Assembly: GCA_031181145.1 (NCBI GenBank)
Contig: JAPSLB010000002.1
Coordinates: forward strand, 62,001-126,000
Origin: Microvirga sp.
Lineage (GTDB): Bacteria; Pseudomonadota; Alphaproteobacteria; Rhizobiales; Beijerinckiaceae
DNA length: 64,000 nt
Direction of reading: 5' to 3'
Shown piece by piece: positions 52,028 through 60,006 of this stretch (positions within the stretch are counted from its first letter, which is position 1; every line of letters starts with the position of its first letter). The notes beneath the pieces are model-generated. The model made no database searches. It worked only from the letters and a program-made list of their open reading frames with translations, and had not been told where the DNA came from. Made by a program: the position numbers and the translations under genes.

Positions 52028-52806
52028 ATGACCAGGCGACCGCGACCCTGACCCTCCCTCTCGACGAAGGCAACCCGACACCGCTCTATCTGCAGCTTCA
52101 GCAATCCATCGAGGACGCCGTTCGCAAGGGCTCCCTTAAGGCAGACGATGCTCTTCCCGGCGAACGCGATCTTGCCAAGCAGCTCGGCATTTCACGCGTC
52201 ACGGTGCGTAAGGCCATCACCGGTCTGGTCAAGAAAGGCGTCCTTGTTCAACGCTGGGGATCCGGCACGTTCATCGCGCCGCAGATGCGTCTTGAGCAGC
52301 CGCTCTCACGTCTGTCGAGCTTCACGGACGACATGTCGGCGCGCGGTTTGCAGTCGTCCGCCGTTCTGCTGAGCCGTTCGACAGGACAGGCCTCGCCCGA
52401 TGAGCTGATGGCGCTGGGCTTGTCGCCGGGCGACACGGTGAGCCGGGTCAATCGCCTGCGTATGGCCAACGACATCCCCATGGCCATCGAGCATGCGGTT
52501 CTCCCTTCCCGCTTTCTGCCGGATCCGAGCCTCGTGAAGCAGTCTCTCTACGCAGCACTGCACGAGCAAGGCTTCATGCCGGTTCGCGCGCTGCAGAGGC
52601 TGCATGCGGTGCTGCTGAACGAGGAACAGGCTTCTCTCCTCCACGTTCCGCCCCAGAGCCCTGCCCTCTACATCGAGCGGCGATCGTTCACGGCGGCGAG
52701 CGAGGTCGTCGAGTTCACCTCGTCCTATTACCGGGGCGACGCCTATGATTTCGTAGCCGAGTTGTCCATCGCCCAGCCTGAGCGGATCCACCATGACGAT
52801 GACTGA
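52024..52806 (+). CDS. GntR family transcriptional regulator, HutC/DasR subgroup
   Basis: A 260-aa regulator. The winged helix spans residues about 20-90 (LPGERDLAKQLGISRVTVRK, then GVLVQRWGSGTFIAP). The C-terminal UTRA effector domain starts near 95 (LSRLSSFTDDMSARG) and ends with FTSSYYRGDAYDFVAEL. The subgroup includes DasR, YvoA and NagQ, which sense GlcN-6-P or GlcNAc-6-P. Here it sits inside the amino-sugar operon and overlaps both neighbours, so autoregulation and control of the mur/nag genes is likely. It overlaps the deaminase start by 14 bases. Confidence 0.9.
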   Translation: MNDQATATLTLPLDEGNPTPLYLQLQQSIEDAVRKGSLKADDALPGERDLAKQLGISRVTVRKAITGLVKKGVLVQRWGSGTFIAPQMRLEQPLSRLSSFTDDMSARGLQSSAVLLSRSTGQASPDELMALGLSPGDTVSRVNRLRMANDIPMAIEHAVLPSRFLPDPSLVKQSLYAALHEQGFMPVRALQRLHAVLLNEEQASLLHVPPQSPALYIERRSFTAASEVVEFTSSYYRGDAYDFVAELSIAQPERIHHDDD

Positions 52807-53845
52807 CCTGAATTCCTCCACCATGACCGCCATGCTGAGCGAGGCCCGTGAGGCGCCCCAGGTCGTAGCGCGCCTGCTCGACAGCAATGCACCTCTGTGC
52901 CGGGATCTCGGCGAGCGGCTTCGCGCATCGCCGCCGCCCTTTGCCGTCACCTGCGCCCGCGGCAGTTCGGACAATGCGGCAACCTTCGTCAAATACCTGC
53001 TCGAGATTCATTCCGGCCTCGTGACGGCCTCCGTCGGACCGTCGGTGACATCGGTGTACGAGGCACGCCCCCGCATGCGCGATGCGCTCTTTCTTGCCGT
53101 CTCGCAATCGGGCCGCAGCCCCGACATTCTCAATCTCGCGCAGGCCGGGCGAGACGACGGCGCGCTGACGGTTGCGCTCGTCAACGACACCGCGTCGCCG
53201 CTGGCCTCCACCTGCGAGGTCGTGCTGCCGCTCCATGCGGGTCCTGAGAAGAGCGTGGCCGCGACGAAGTCCTTCATCTCCGCCCTGGCCGCAGGCTTTC
53301 AGCTGGTCGCGCATTGGTCGCAGGACAAGGAATTGCTCGCGGCGCTCGACACCCTGCCGGACGTCCTCGCCAAGGCTGCCGCCATCGACTGGTCGGCCGC
53401 GCTTCCCGAACTATCTGAAGCCGACAATCTCTTCGTCGTCGGGCGTGGCGTTGGGTTTGCCGTCGCACAGGAAGCGGCCCTCAAGCTGAAGGAAACTTCC
53501 GGCGTTCATGCGGAAGCCATGAGCGCCGCAGAACTGATGCATGGCCCTTGGACCCTGGCGGGCGATCACTTCCCGGTCCTGGTTCTGAGCCAGCGCGACG
53601 AAACCCTGGGCGGCGTGAATGATCTTGTCACGAAGCTCAACGAGCAGGGAGTTCCCGTCGTCGTGGCCGGCGCCGCCGAGGGCCCTGCAACCGTGATGCT
53701 CCCTTCGGTCGAGAACGTGCATCCCTATCTTGCTCCGATCGCCATGATTCAGAGTTTCTACCCTCTCGTGAATGCGATCGCTCTCGCGCGCGGCCGCAAC
53801 CCCGACAATCCCCCGCGCCTGCGCAAAGTCACGGAGACGGTCTGA
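52793..53845 (+). CDS. SIS-domain glucosamine-6-phosphate deaminase (NagB-II type)
   Basis: A 350-aa protein with two SIS domains and no N-terminal glutaminase domain. CARGSSDNAATFVKYLLE and AVSQSGRSPDIL form the first sugar-phosphate site, GRGVGFAVAQEAALKLKE and AEAMSAAELMHGP the second. This is the layout of NagB-II/AgaS-type deaminases (GlcN-6-P to fructose-6-P and ammonia), isofunctional with NagB. It lies between the GntR gene and nagA, with overlap on both sides. An isomerase role cannot be excluded. Confidence 0.88.
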   Translation: MTMTDLNSSTMTAMLSEAREAPQVVARLLDSNAPLCRDLGERLRASPPPFAVTCARGSSDNAATFVKYLLEIHSGLVTASVGPSVTSVYEARPRMRDALFLAVSQSGRSPDILNLAQAGRDDGALTVALVNDTASPLASTCEVVLPLHAGPEKSVAATKSFISALAAGFQLVAHWSQDKELLAALDTLPDVLAKAAAIDWSAALPELSEADNLFVVGRGVGFAVAQEAALKLKETSGVHAEAMSAAELMHGPWTLAGDHFPVLVLSQRDETLGGVNDLVTKLNEQGVPVVVAGAAEGPATVMLPSVENVHPYLAPIAMIQSFYPLVNAIALARGRNPDNPPRLRKVTETV

Positions 53846-54981
53846 TGCCTCTTGCCCTGACAGGCGCCCGGATCTTCGATGGAACCCATATGCTCGAAGG
53901 CCGCGCTGTCGTCATCGAGCATGGCCGCATCGTTGCCCTCCCGCAGGAACGCGACCTCGGGGCGGGCATCAAGCGGCGCGCGTTGGCAGGCCTGCTCGCC
54001 CCTGGCTTCATCGACGTTCAGGTGAATGGCGGCGGCGGCATCATGTTCAATGATGCGCGGAGCGTCGAGGGTCTCAGGATCATGGTCGCCGCGCATCGCA
54101 AGTACGGCACGACGGGCCTGCTCCCTACCTTCATCACCGACACGCGCGACAAGATGGCCGAAGCCGTCGACGCCATTCGGGCCGCCCTTTTCATGAACGT
54201 CCCGGGCGTGCTCGGCATTCATGTTGAAGGTCCCTTCATCAACCCCGCCAGGAAAGGCGTGCACGATGCAGCCTTCATGCGGCCGATGGAGGAAACGGAT
54301 CTCGACATCCTGATGTCGCTGAAGGATGGCCGCACTCTCGTGACGCTCGCGCCCGAATGCAACAGCATGGAGTTCATTGCACGATTGGCTGCGGCAGGCG
54401 TACTCATTTGCGCCGGCCATACGGCGAGCGATTACGATACCGTGATGGAAGCCTTCCGCTACGGCCTCAGAGGCTTCACGCATCTCTACAATGCCATGCC
54501 ACCTCTTGTCGGGCGTGAGCCCGGACCTGTGGGAGCCGCCCTCGACAATCGCGACGCCTGGTGCGGGATCATTGTCGACGGGCACCATGTCAGCGACGCT
54601 TCGCTGCGTCTTGCCATTGCGGCCAAGGGGACGGAGCGCATGATGCTGGTGACGGACGCCATGGCCGTGACCGGCACCGACATGAAGACCTTTGACCTGC
54701 ATGGCCGCACGATCTACCGCAAGGAAGGCAGACTTGCGACGGAAGACGGAACGCTCGCGGGCTCCGATCTCGACATGGCATGCGCCGTTCGCAACAGCGT
54801 GGAGCGGCTCGGCTTGGGCCTGCCGGACGCGCTGCGCATGGCCTCCCTCGTGCCTGCCGCGTTCCTGAGGCTCGATCATGAGCTTGGACGCATCGCCCCA
54901 GGCTATCGCGCGGATCTCGTTCTGCTCGACGAAAGCCTCCATGTGCAGGACACCTGGATCGGGGGCGAGGCCTCGCCCTAG
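53845..54981 (+). CDS. nagA: N-acetylglucosamine-6-phosphate deacetylase
   Basis: A 378-aa amidohydrolase. LLAPGFIDVQVNGGGG starts the barrel, HVEGPFINPARKGVHD gives the metal-binding Glu, and CAGHTASDYDTV and GFTHLYNAMPPL carry the metal and substrate His residues. LVTDAMAVTGTDM has the catalytic Asp. It converts GlcNAc-6-P to GlcN-6-P and acetate, the substrate of the preceding gene. Its ATG shares one base with the upstream stop. Its TAG stop shares CTAG with the stop of the convergent GNAT gene. Confidence 0.94.
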   Translation: MPLALTGARIFDGTHMLEGRAVVIEHGRIVALPQERDLGAGIKRRALAGLLAPGFIDVQVNGGGGIMFNDARSVEGLRIMVAAHRKYGTTGLLPTFITDTRDKMAEAVDAIRAALFMNVPGVLGIHVEGPFINPARKGVHDAAFMRPMEETDLDILMSLKDGRTLVTLAPECNSMEFIARLAAAGVLICAGHTASDYDTVMEAFRYGLRGFTHLYNAMPPLVGREPGPVGAALDNRDAWCGIIVDGHHVSDASLRLAIAAKGTERMMLVTDAMAVTGTDMKTFDLHGRTIYRKEGRLATEDGTLAGSDLDMACAVRNSVERLGLGLPDALRMASLVPAAFLRLDHELGRIAPGYRADLVLLDESLHVQDTWIGGEASP

Positions 54982-55424
54982 ACGGAAAGATCTTTCTCGT
55001 AGAAGACGAAGCTGCGTTTCATTCCCGCGAACTCCCGCTCGTATGCGCGGGTGACGCGCCAGCCATGCCGTTCGTAGAAGCGCCGCGCGCCGTGATTGTC
55101 GCGGAAGCATTCGAGGCTCTTCGCGCCTCGATCTTCCGCCGCCTTGAGGAGCTGGGCGCCTCCGCCCTCCCCGCATGAGCCAGGATCCATGAACAGCATG
55201 TCGATATGGCCGTCGGTCATGAGCAGGAAGCCGAGAGCATCGTCCCGCTGCACGGCGACCAGCATCCGCTCCCAGGCCCCCGCGAAGCGCTCGGCGAAGT
55301 AAGCCGCATCGCGGCCTGCCAGAGCGTCCGGCTCCAGGATCGTCGCGAAACCGGTACGGTAGGAGCGCGCCGCCACCCGGGCGAGGGAGGGGATGTCCTC
55401 GATCCGAGCCTGCCGCACGATCAC
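54978..55424 (-). CDS. GNAT family N-acetyltransferase
   Basis: A 148-aa protein. VRQARIEDIPSLARVAARSY starts the fold, FLLMTDGHIDMLFMDP is the central strand pair, and GEGGGAQLLKAAEDRG is the acetyl-CoA loop (the usual R/QxxGxG/A), followed by LECFRDNHGARRFYERHGW. It transfers acetyl from acetyl-CoA to an amine on an unknown substrate; the context suggests an amino sugar or muropeptide, but a peptide or antibiotic is possible. The GTG start at 55424 overlaps the permease stop by four bases (GTGA), so it is part of the importer operon. Confidence 0.85.
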   Translation of the reverse strand: MIVRQARIEDIPSLARVAARSYRTGFATILEPDALAGRDAAYFAERFAGAWERMLVAVQRDDALGFLLMTDGHIDMLFMDPGSCGEGGGAQLLKAAEDRGAKSLECFRDNHGARRFYERHGWRVTRAYEREFAGMKRSFVFYEKDLSV

Positions 55425-56245
55425 GGCTGGCCCCTCAGGCGCGGATCGAGCGTATCGCGCAGGGCATCCCCCAGAAGATTGAAGCCGAACGAGAGGAAGA
55501 GGATCGCAAATCCGGCGAAGATCGCGCTCCATGGAGAGAGCATGAGGAAATTGCGGCCCTCCGAGAGCATGAGGCCCAGGGACGGCGTCGGCGGTTGCGT
55601 GCCGAGGCCGAGGAAGGAGAGCGACGCCTCCACCAGGATGGCGGCGGACAGGAGAAGGCTCGTCTGGACAAGAATGACCGATGCCAGGTTCGGCAGGATG
55701 TGCAGGAAGATGATTCGCGCGTCGGAAGAGCCGATCGCGCGTGCGCCGGCCACGAATTCACTCTCGCACAGCACGAGCGCGGGCCCGCGCAGGAGCCTGG
55801 CGAAGATCGGCGTGTAGACGACGGCGATGGCGACAGCCGCACTGTAGGTATGCGGTCCGAGAACCGCGATGATGCCGATGGCGAGCAGCATGACCGGGAA
55901 AGCGAACAGCACGTCCATGATACGCATGATGATCCGGTCGAGCCAGCCGCGATAGTAGGCTGCGAAGAGCCCGAGCGCGCCACCAGCGAGGAGGGCGACG
56001 CCCACGGCGAGTACGCAGGCGATCAGCGACGTGCGATAGCCGTAGAGAATGCGGGTGAGCACATCGCGGCCGAGTTGATCGGTTCCGAGCCAGTTGAGAT
56101 CGCTCGGCCCTCTCAGGCGGCGCGCGACGCTCTGAGTCATCGGGTCGTAGGGTGCGATCAGAGGCGCTCCGATGGCGAGGATGAGCTGGATCGCCACGAG
56201 CAGAACGGCGAATGTGAGGAGCTTGTTCTTGGCCAAGGACTTCAC
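55421..56245 (-). CDS. ABC transporter permease, DppC/OppC type
   Basis: A 274-aa inner-membrane protein. It has an N-terminal helix, then the periplasmic stretch PLIAPYDPMTQSVARRLRGP and LNWLGTDQLGRDVLTRILYG, the hallmark of DppC-type permeases. GARAIGSSDARIIFLHILPN is the EAA loop that couples to the ATPase. GTG 56245 is the start, three bases after the stop of the DppB-type gene. The operon ends in a GNAT gene rather than the usual dppD/dppF, so the ATPase must come from elsewhere. Confidence 0.92.
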   Translation of the reverse strand: MKSLAKNKLLTFAVLLVAIQLILAIGAPLIAPYDPMTQSVARRLRGPSDLNWLGTDQLGRDVLTRILYGYRTSLIACVLAVGVALLAGGALGLFAAYYRGWLDRIIMRIMDVLFAFPVMLLAIGIIAVLGPHTYSAAVAIAVVYTPIFARLLRGPALVLCESEFVAGARAIGSSDARIIFLHILPNLASVILVQTSLLLSAAILVEASLSFLGLGTQPPTPSLGLMLSEGRNFLMLSPWSAIFAGFAILFLSFGFNLLGDALRDTLDPRLRGQP

Positions 56246-56248
56246 GGC

Positions 56249-57196
56249 TCAGGCCCTCACGCGCGGGTCGACGAGGATGTAGAGGAAATCGACCAGGAAG
56301 TTCACGAGCACGAAGCCCGCCGTTACCACCAGAATCGTGGCCTGGATCAACGGATAATTACGCTCGGCGATGGCACCGAGGATCAGCCTCCCGAGACCCG
56401 GAATGGCGAAGACCTGCTCGACGACGATGGCGCCGCCGAGGAGATAGCCTGTCATGATGCCTACAGACGTCAGGAACGGAATGAGCGCGTTGCGCAGGGC
56501 ATGCTTGTAGACCACGCGCCGCTCCGGCAGGCCCTTGGCACGTGCCGTACGGATATAGTCCTGCCCAAGCGCATCGAGCATAGCCGAACGCACGAGGCGG
56601 GAAAGATTGGCGAGGATCGGCAGAGCGAGCGCGACCGATGGCAGCAGCATGCGCTGGAGATTGCCGAGCGGATCCTCCGAGAAGGGCACATAGCCGAGCG
56701 ACGCGAAGCTCGGCGCCCACGCCGAGAGCAGCAGGATCATGACGATCCCGAGCCAGAACGACGGGATAGTGAGCCCCGCGATGGCGCCGATACGCATGGC
56801 GACATCGGCGACGCCGCCACGCGTCTGCGCCATCAGGCACCCGACCGGAACTGCCAGAACGGCTCCCATGGTGAGCGCCAGCGCAGTCAGTTCGAGCGTC
56901 GGCCAGAGATGGATGAGAATTTCAGTCGCGACAGGACGTCCGGTCCAGAGCGAAGTGCCGAAATCGCCGCGCAGGGCAGCCCCGGCCCAGAGCAGGTACT
57001 GCTCGATGACCGGGCGGTCGAGACCGACGCGACGGTTGAGTTCGGCCATACGTTCCGGCGTGATCTCGGTGTTCGCCCCCAGCATGATCGCCACCGCGTC
57101 GCCCGGGATCAGCCGGATCATCAGGAACACGATAATCGACACGCCGAAGAGCACGATGACGAGATCGATCAGACGTGCGAGCAGAACGCGGCTCAT
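56249..57196 (-). CDS. ABC transporter permease, DppB/OppB type
   Basis: A 315-aa protein with about six membrane helices. The N-terminal helix reads LIDLVIVLFGVSIIVFLMIR, followed by RLIPGDAVAIMLGANTEITP and LNRRVGLDRPVIEQYLLW typical of DppB. The EAA loop is YIRTARAKGLPERRVVYKHA. GGAGAG lies nine bases before the ATG. It pairs with the DppC-type protein next to it. The gene lies after a hairpin with a T-run that separates it from the binding-protein gene. Confidence 0.92.
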   Translation of the reverse strand: MSRVLLARLIDLVIVLFGVSIIVFLMIRLIPGDAVAIMLGANTEITPERMAELNRRVGLDRPVIEQYLLWAGAALRGDFGTSLWTGRPVATEILIHLWPTLELTALALTMGAVLAVPVGCLMAQTRGGVADVAMRIGAIAGLTIPSFWLGIVMILLLSAWAPSFASLGYVPFSEDPLGNLQRMLLPSVALALPILANLSRLVRSAMLDALGQDYIRTARAKGLPERRVVYKHALRNALIPFLTSVGIMTGYLLGGAIVVEQVFAIPGLGRLILGAIAERNYPLIQATILVVTAGFVLVNFLVDFLYILVDPRVRA

Positions 57197-57210
57197 CGGG
57201 ACAGGCTCTC

Positions 57211-57255
57211 CTGAAAAAGAAAAGCACCGGCGCAGCCAGAAAGCCGTGCCGGTGC
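57211..57255 (-). terminator. Intercistronic attenuating terminator
   Basis: On the minus strand the stem GCACCGGC / GCCGGTGC with a 16-base loop is followed by TTTTCTTTTTC. It lies between the binding-protein gene and the permease genes, which would lower permease expression relative to the binding protein. Confidence 0.7.
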
Positions 57256-57264
57256 CGGACGCGA

Positions 57265-58764
57265 TCAGTAGGATGCGCTGCGCAGCATCATGAGCGAGCG
57301 GTTCGGCACGACGTCATAGCCCTTGAGCTTGTCGTTCATGGCCGAGAACAGCGTGCCGTACGTCAGATGCGCAACCGGGCCCGTGCAGGCGAGCTTCTTC
57401 TGTACCTGGTCATAGGCCCTCTTGCGCTCGCCCTGATCGGACAGGGTACGGGCCTTGTCGAGCAGGCTGTCGATCTCCGCGTCCGAATACTTGAACACGT
57501 TGGTCGAGCCGCCTGTGCGGAAGGTGCGGTAGAAATACTCGTCGGGATCGGGCTGACCCGCATTGATGGAGGCGAACATGTCGAAGTTGCTGTTGCGCCA
57601 ATCCTGAATGAACTGGCCCTGCTCCTGGTTGATCAGCTCCACCTTGAAGCCTGCTTTGTTCAGCTGCTCCTGAACAACCTGGGCCACGTCCTTGATGTCC
57701 TGGCGCGGCAGGACCTTCATAGAGACGGCAACCGGCATCGCAACCCCCGCTTCCTTCAGAAGCGCCTGGGCCCTCGCCGGATCGTGCGCATAGCAGCCGA
57801 ACTCCTTCACGTCGAGCGCCCAGGACTTGAGCGCCGGCGAGAGAGGCCCCCCGGGAACGCCCGCGCCGAAGAGCGCCGCCTCCACGATTTCCTGACGGTT
57901 GATGGCGTAGTTCACGGCCTCGCGCACCTTCGGATTGTCGAAGGGCGGCTTCGAAACGTTCATCCCGATCAGCGTGTAAGCGAGATCCATGGTCTCGGCG
58001 AGCTTCACGTTCGGCCTGCCCTTGAGCTGAAGGGCCGTTGCCGCATCGATGTTCGGCAGAAGCGCGTATTGGCCGTTGGTCAGCCCCACCTGGCGGGTGG
58101 CTGATTCAGGCACGATGTTGAACTTGAGCCCGGAGAGCTTCGGCAACCCCTTGTCCCAATAGGCTTCGTTCTTGGCGAGGAGGATGTAGCCGTTCGGCTG
58201 CCATTCCTGGAACTTGAAGGGACCGGTGCCTACGGGAGTCTTCTGAAGCGCGTCCTTGTTCGTCTCCATGGCGCGCGGCACGATGGCGATGACGGAGAGC
58301 GAGCTGAGAAGAGCCGCGGACGGCTCCTTGAGCTTCAGCTCCACCGTCTGTGCATCGACGGCATTGGCGCTCTCCACGGCCGAAAGGCGGCTCGCGAGAG
58401 GCGAGGCCATGTCCTTGCTCAGCAGGCGCTTCACGGAAGCCACCACGTCCGCGGCCTCCATGGGCGAGCCATCGTGGAATTTCACGCCCGAGCGCAACTT
58501 GAAGGTGTAGGTTTTGCCGTCTTCCGAGACCGTCCAGGATTCGGCAAGGCTCGGGATGATCTTCAGATCCTTGTCGATGGCGGTGAGGCCCTCATAGATG
58601 TTGCCGTTGACCACCATGAAGCTCGGAAAGGCAGTGATGAGATGGGGGTCGAGGCCAGTGGGGCCGTTATCCGCTCCGATCTCCAGAACCTGGGCCGAGG
58701 CGGTCGTCAGCGCCGCCGCCATGAAGCCTGCGCCGACCACGCCGCGCAGCATTGACCTGAACAT
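57265..58764 (-). CDS. ABC transporter substrate-binding protein, family 5
   Basis: A 499-aa periplasmic protein with a signal peptide (MFRSMLRGVVGAGFMAAALT then TASA). GPTGLDPHLITAFPSFMVVN and YEGLTAIDKDLKIIPSLAES are the family 5 entry, followed by YTFKLRSGVKFHDGSPMEAAD. The family binds peptides, nickel, haem or glycosides. Given the AnmK/MurQ/Nag neighbourhood it could bind muropeptides, anhydro-MurNAc or chitobiose-like compounds. GGGAG lies nine bases before the ATG. It is divergent from anmK and shares its operator region. Confidence 0.92.
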   Translation of the reverse strand: MFRSMLRGVVGAGFMAAALTTASAQVLEIGADNGPTGLDPHLITAFPSFMVVNGNIYEGLTAIDKDLKIIPSLAESWTVSEDGKTYTFKLRSGVKFHDGSPMEAADVVASVKRLLSKDMASPLASRLSAVESANAVDAQTVELKLKEPSAALLSSLSVIAIVPRAMETNKDALQKTPVGTGPFKFQEWQPNGYILLAKNEAYWDKGLPKLSGLKFNIVPESATRQVGLTNGQYALLPNIDAATALQLKGRPNVKLAETMDLAYTLIGMNVSKPPFDNPKVREAVNYAINRQEIVEAALFGAGVPGGPLSPALKSWALDVKEFGCYAHDPARAQALLKEAGVAMPVAVSMKVLPRQDIKDVAQVVQEQLNKAGFKVELINQEQGQFIQDWRNSNFDMFASINAGQPDPDEYFYRTFRTGGSTNVFKYSDAEIDSLLDKARTLSDQGERKRAYDQVQKKLACTGPVAHLTYGTLFSAMNDKLKGYDVVPNRSLMMLRSASY

Positions 58765-58834
58765 GCGTCTTTTCTCCCTTGGAAGCCGCAGGGAATTTAT
58801 AGTGCACGTCTTCGGGCCTGTCATGATCCAATCT

Positions 58835-58877
58835 CATACCACTCTGGACCACTTGGACTCCTGTGGTATGGTCCGCC
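58835..58877. promoter_or_regulatory. Divergent anmK/importer operator region
   Basis: Between the two start codons lies a perfect eight-base inverted repeat CATACCAC (58835-58842) / GTGGTATG (58863-58870). The 16-mer ACCACTCTGGACCACT at 58838-58853 matches the DasR-type consensus ACTGGTCTAGACCACT at 12 positions. A second, weaker copy overlaps the right arm (58862-58877). The paired sites suggest cooperative repression of both genes. Confidence 0.55.
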
Positions 58878-58903
58878 GAATGGCCTGAAGCCTGGAGGAA
58901 CCG

Positions 58904-60001
58904 ATGGCACGACGCCCACCCCTTAAAGCCATTGGCGCGATCAGCGGAACGTCCATGGACGGCATCGACGTCTCCATCGTCGAGACGGATGGCGAGGCCT
59001 TTGTGAAACCGGGCCCCGGACGCACCTTCTCCTACCCCGCCGAGTTGAGAAGGTCCCTGCAGGACCTGATCGCACAGCCTGAGCGTGCACAAAGCGAACC
59101 CCTCGAGGACCTCGAGCGGGCGGTCACGCGGGCGCATATCGACGCCATCCGCCGCTTCATGGAGGAGACCGATACATCCTCGAAGGACGTGAGCCTCGTC
59201 GGCTTCCACGGCCAGACGGTTTATCACCGGCCGGAGCTCCGCTTCACCCGCCAGCTCGGCATCGGCGCCATGGTCGCGCGGGAGCTCGGCATCGACACCG
59301 TGTCCCGCTTCCGGCACGCGGATGTCGCCTCCGGCGGCGAAGGGGCGCCCTTCGTTCCGCTCTATCACCGCGCGCTTGCAAGCCGACTGCCTCAGCCGGT
59401 CATGATCCTCAATCTCGGCGGCGTCGGGAATGTCACCTATATCGACGGTGAGATGGTGATCGCCTTCGATACCGGCCCCGCCAGCGCCCTCCTCGACGAT
59501 TTCGTTCTGCGCCGCAGAGGCTTGAGTTTCGATGAGAACGGCAAGCTCGCCGCATCCGGCACGGTGAGCGAGCCGCTCGTCGCCGAGTTCATGAGCAATC
59601 CGTTCTTCGGCCGACCCGCTCCCAAATCCCTCGACCGGCAGGATTTCCACGCCCGGGCCAAAAGCGTCGAAACCCTCTCGGACGAGGATGGCGCGGCGAC
59701 ACTCGCGGCCTTCACCATCGAATCCACAGTCGCCGCGCTCCGCCATGTCCCGCGTGCCCCGCAGCGCTGGCTCGTCACCGGCGGCGGACGCCTCAATGCG
59801 CATTTCATGCGCCGGCTGCACGAGCGCCTCAGCGTTCCTGTCGATCCGGTGGAGGCTGTGGGCTGGAACGGCGATTTCCTCGAAGCCCAGGCCTTCGGCT
59901 ATCTCGCCGTCAGATCGACGCTCGGCCTGCCTCTCAGCCTTCCGACGACGACGGGCGTGCCGCACCCCATGCCCGGCGGCGAGCTCCATCGCGCGGCCTG
60001 A
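58904..60001 (+). CDS. anmK: Anhydro-N-acetylmuramic acid kinase
   Basis: A 365-aa ASKHA kinase. The N-terminus GAISGTSMDGIDVSIVE is the AnmK phosphate loop. GFHGQTVYHRPE, RHADVASGGEGAPFVPLYH, ILNLGGVGNVTYID and AFDTGPASALLDDF follow in order, and LVTGGGRLNAHFMRRL is the adenosine motif. It hydrolyses and phosphorylates anhydro-MurNAc to MurNAc-6-P in the cytoplasm, the first step of murein sugar recycling. GGAGG lies five bases before the ATG. It heads an operon with the serine hydrolase five bases downstream. Confidence 0.95.
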   Translation: MARRPPLKAIGAISGTSMDGIDVSIVETDGEAFVKPGPGRTFSYPAELRRSLQDLIAQPERAQSEPLEDLERAVTRAHIDAIRRFMEETDTSSKDVSLVGFHGQTVYHRPELRFTRQLGIGAMVARELGIDTVSRFRHADVASGGEGAPFVPLYHRALASRLPQPVMILNLGGVGNVTYIDGEMVIAFDTGPASALLDDFVLRRRGLSFDENGKLAASGTVSEPLVAEFMSNPFFGRPAPKSLDRQDFHARAKSVETLSDEDGAATLAAFTIESTVAALRHVPRAPQRWLVTGGGRLNAHFMRRLHERLSVPVDPVEAVGWNGDFLEAQAFGYLAVRSTLGLPLSLPTTTGVPHPMPGGELHRAA

Positions 60002-60006
60002 GAGCC

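Noticed and set aside
55595..57214. A 539-codon plus-strand frame
   Set aside because: It is antisense to both Dpp-type permeases and translates to an extremely charged, low-complexity product. It is a mirror of high-GC codon bias.
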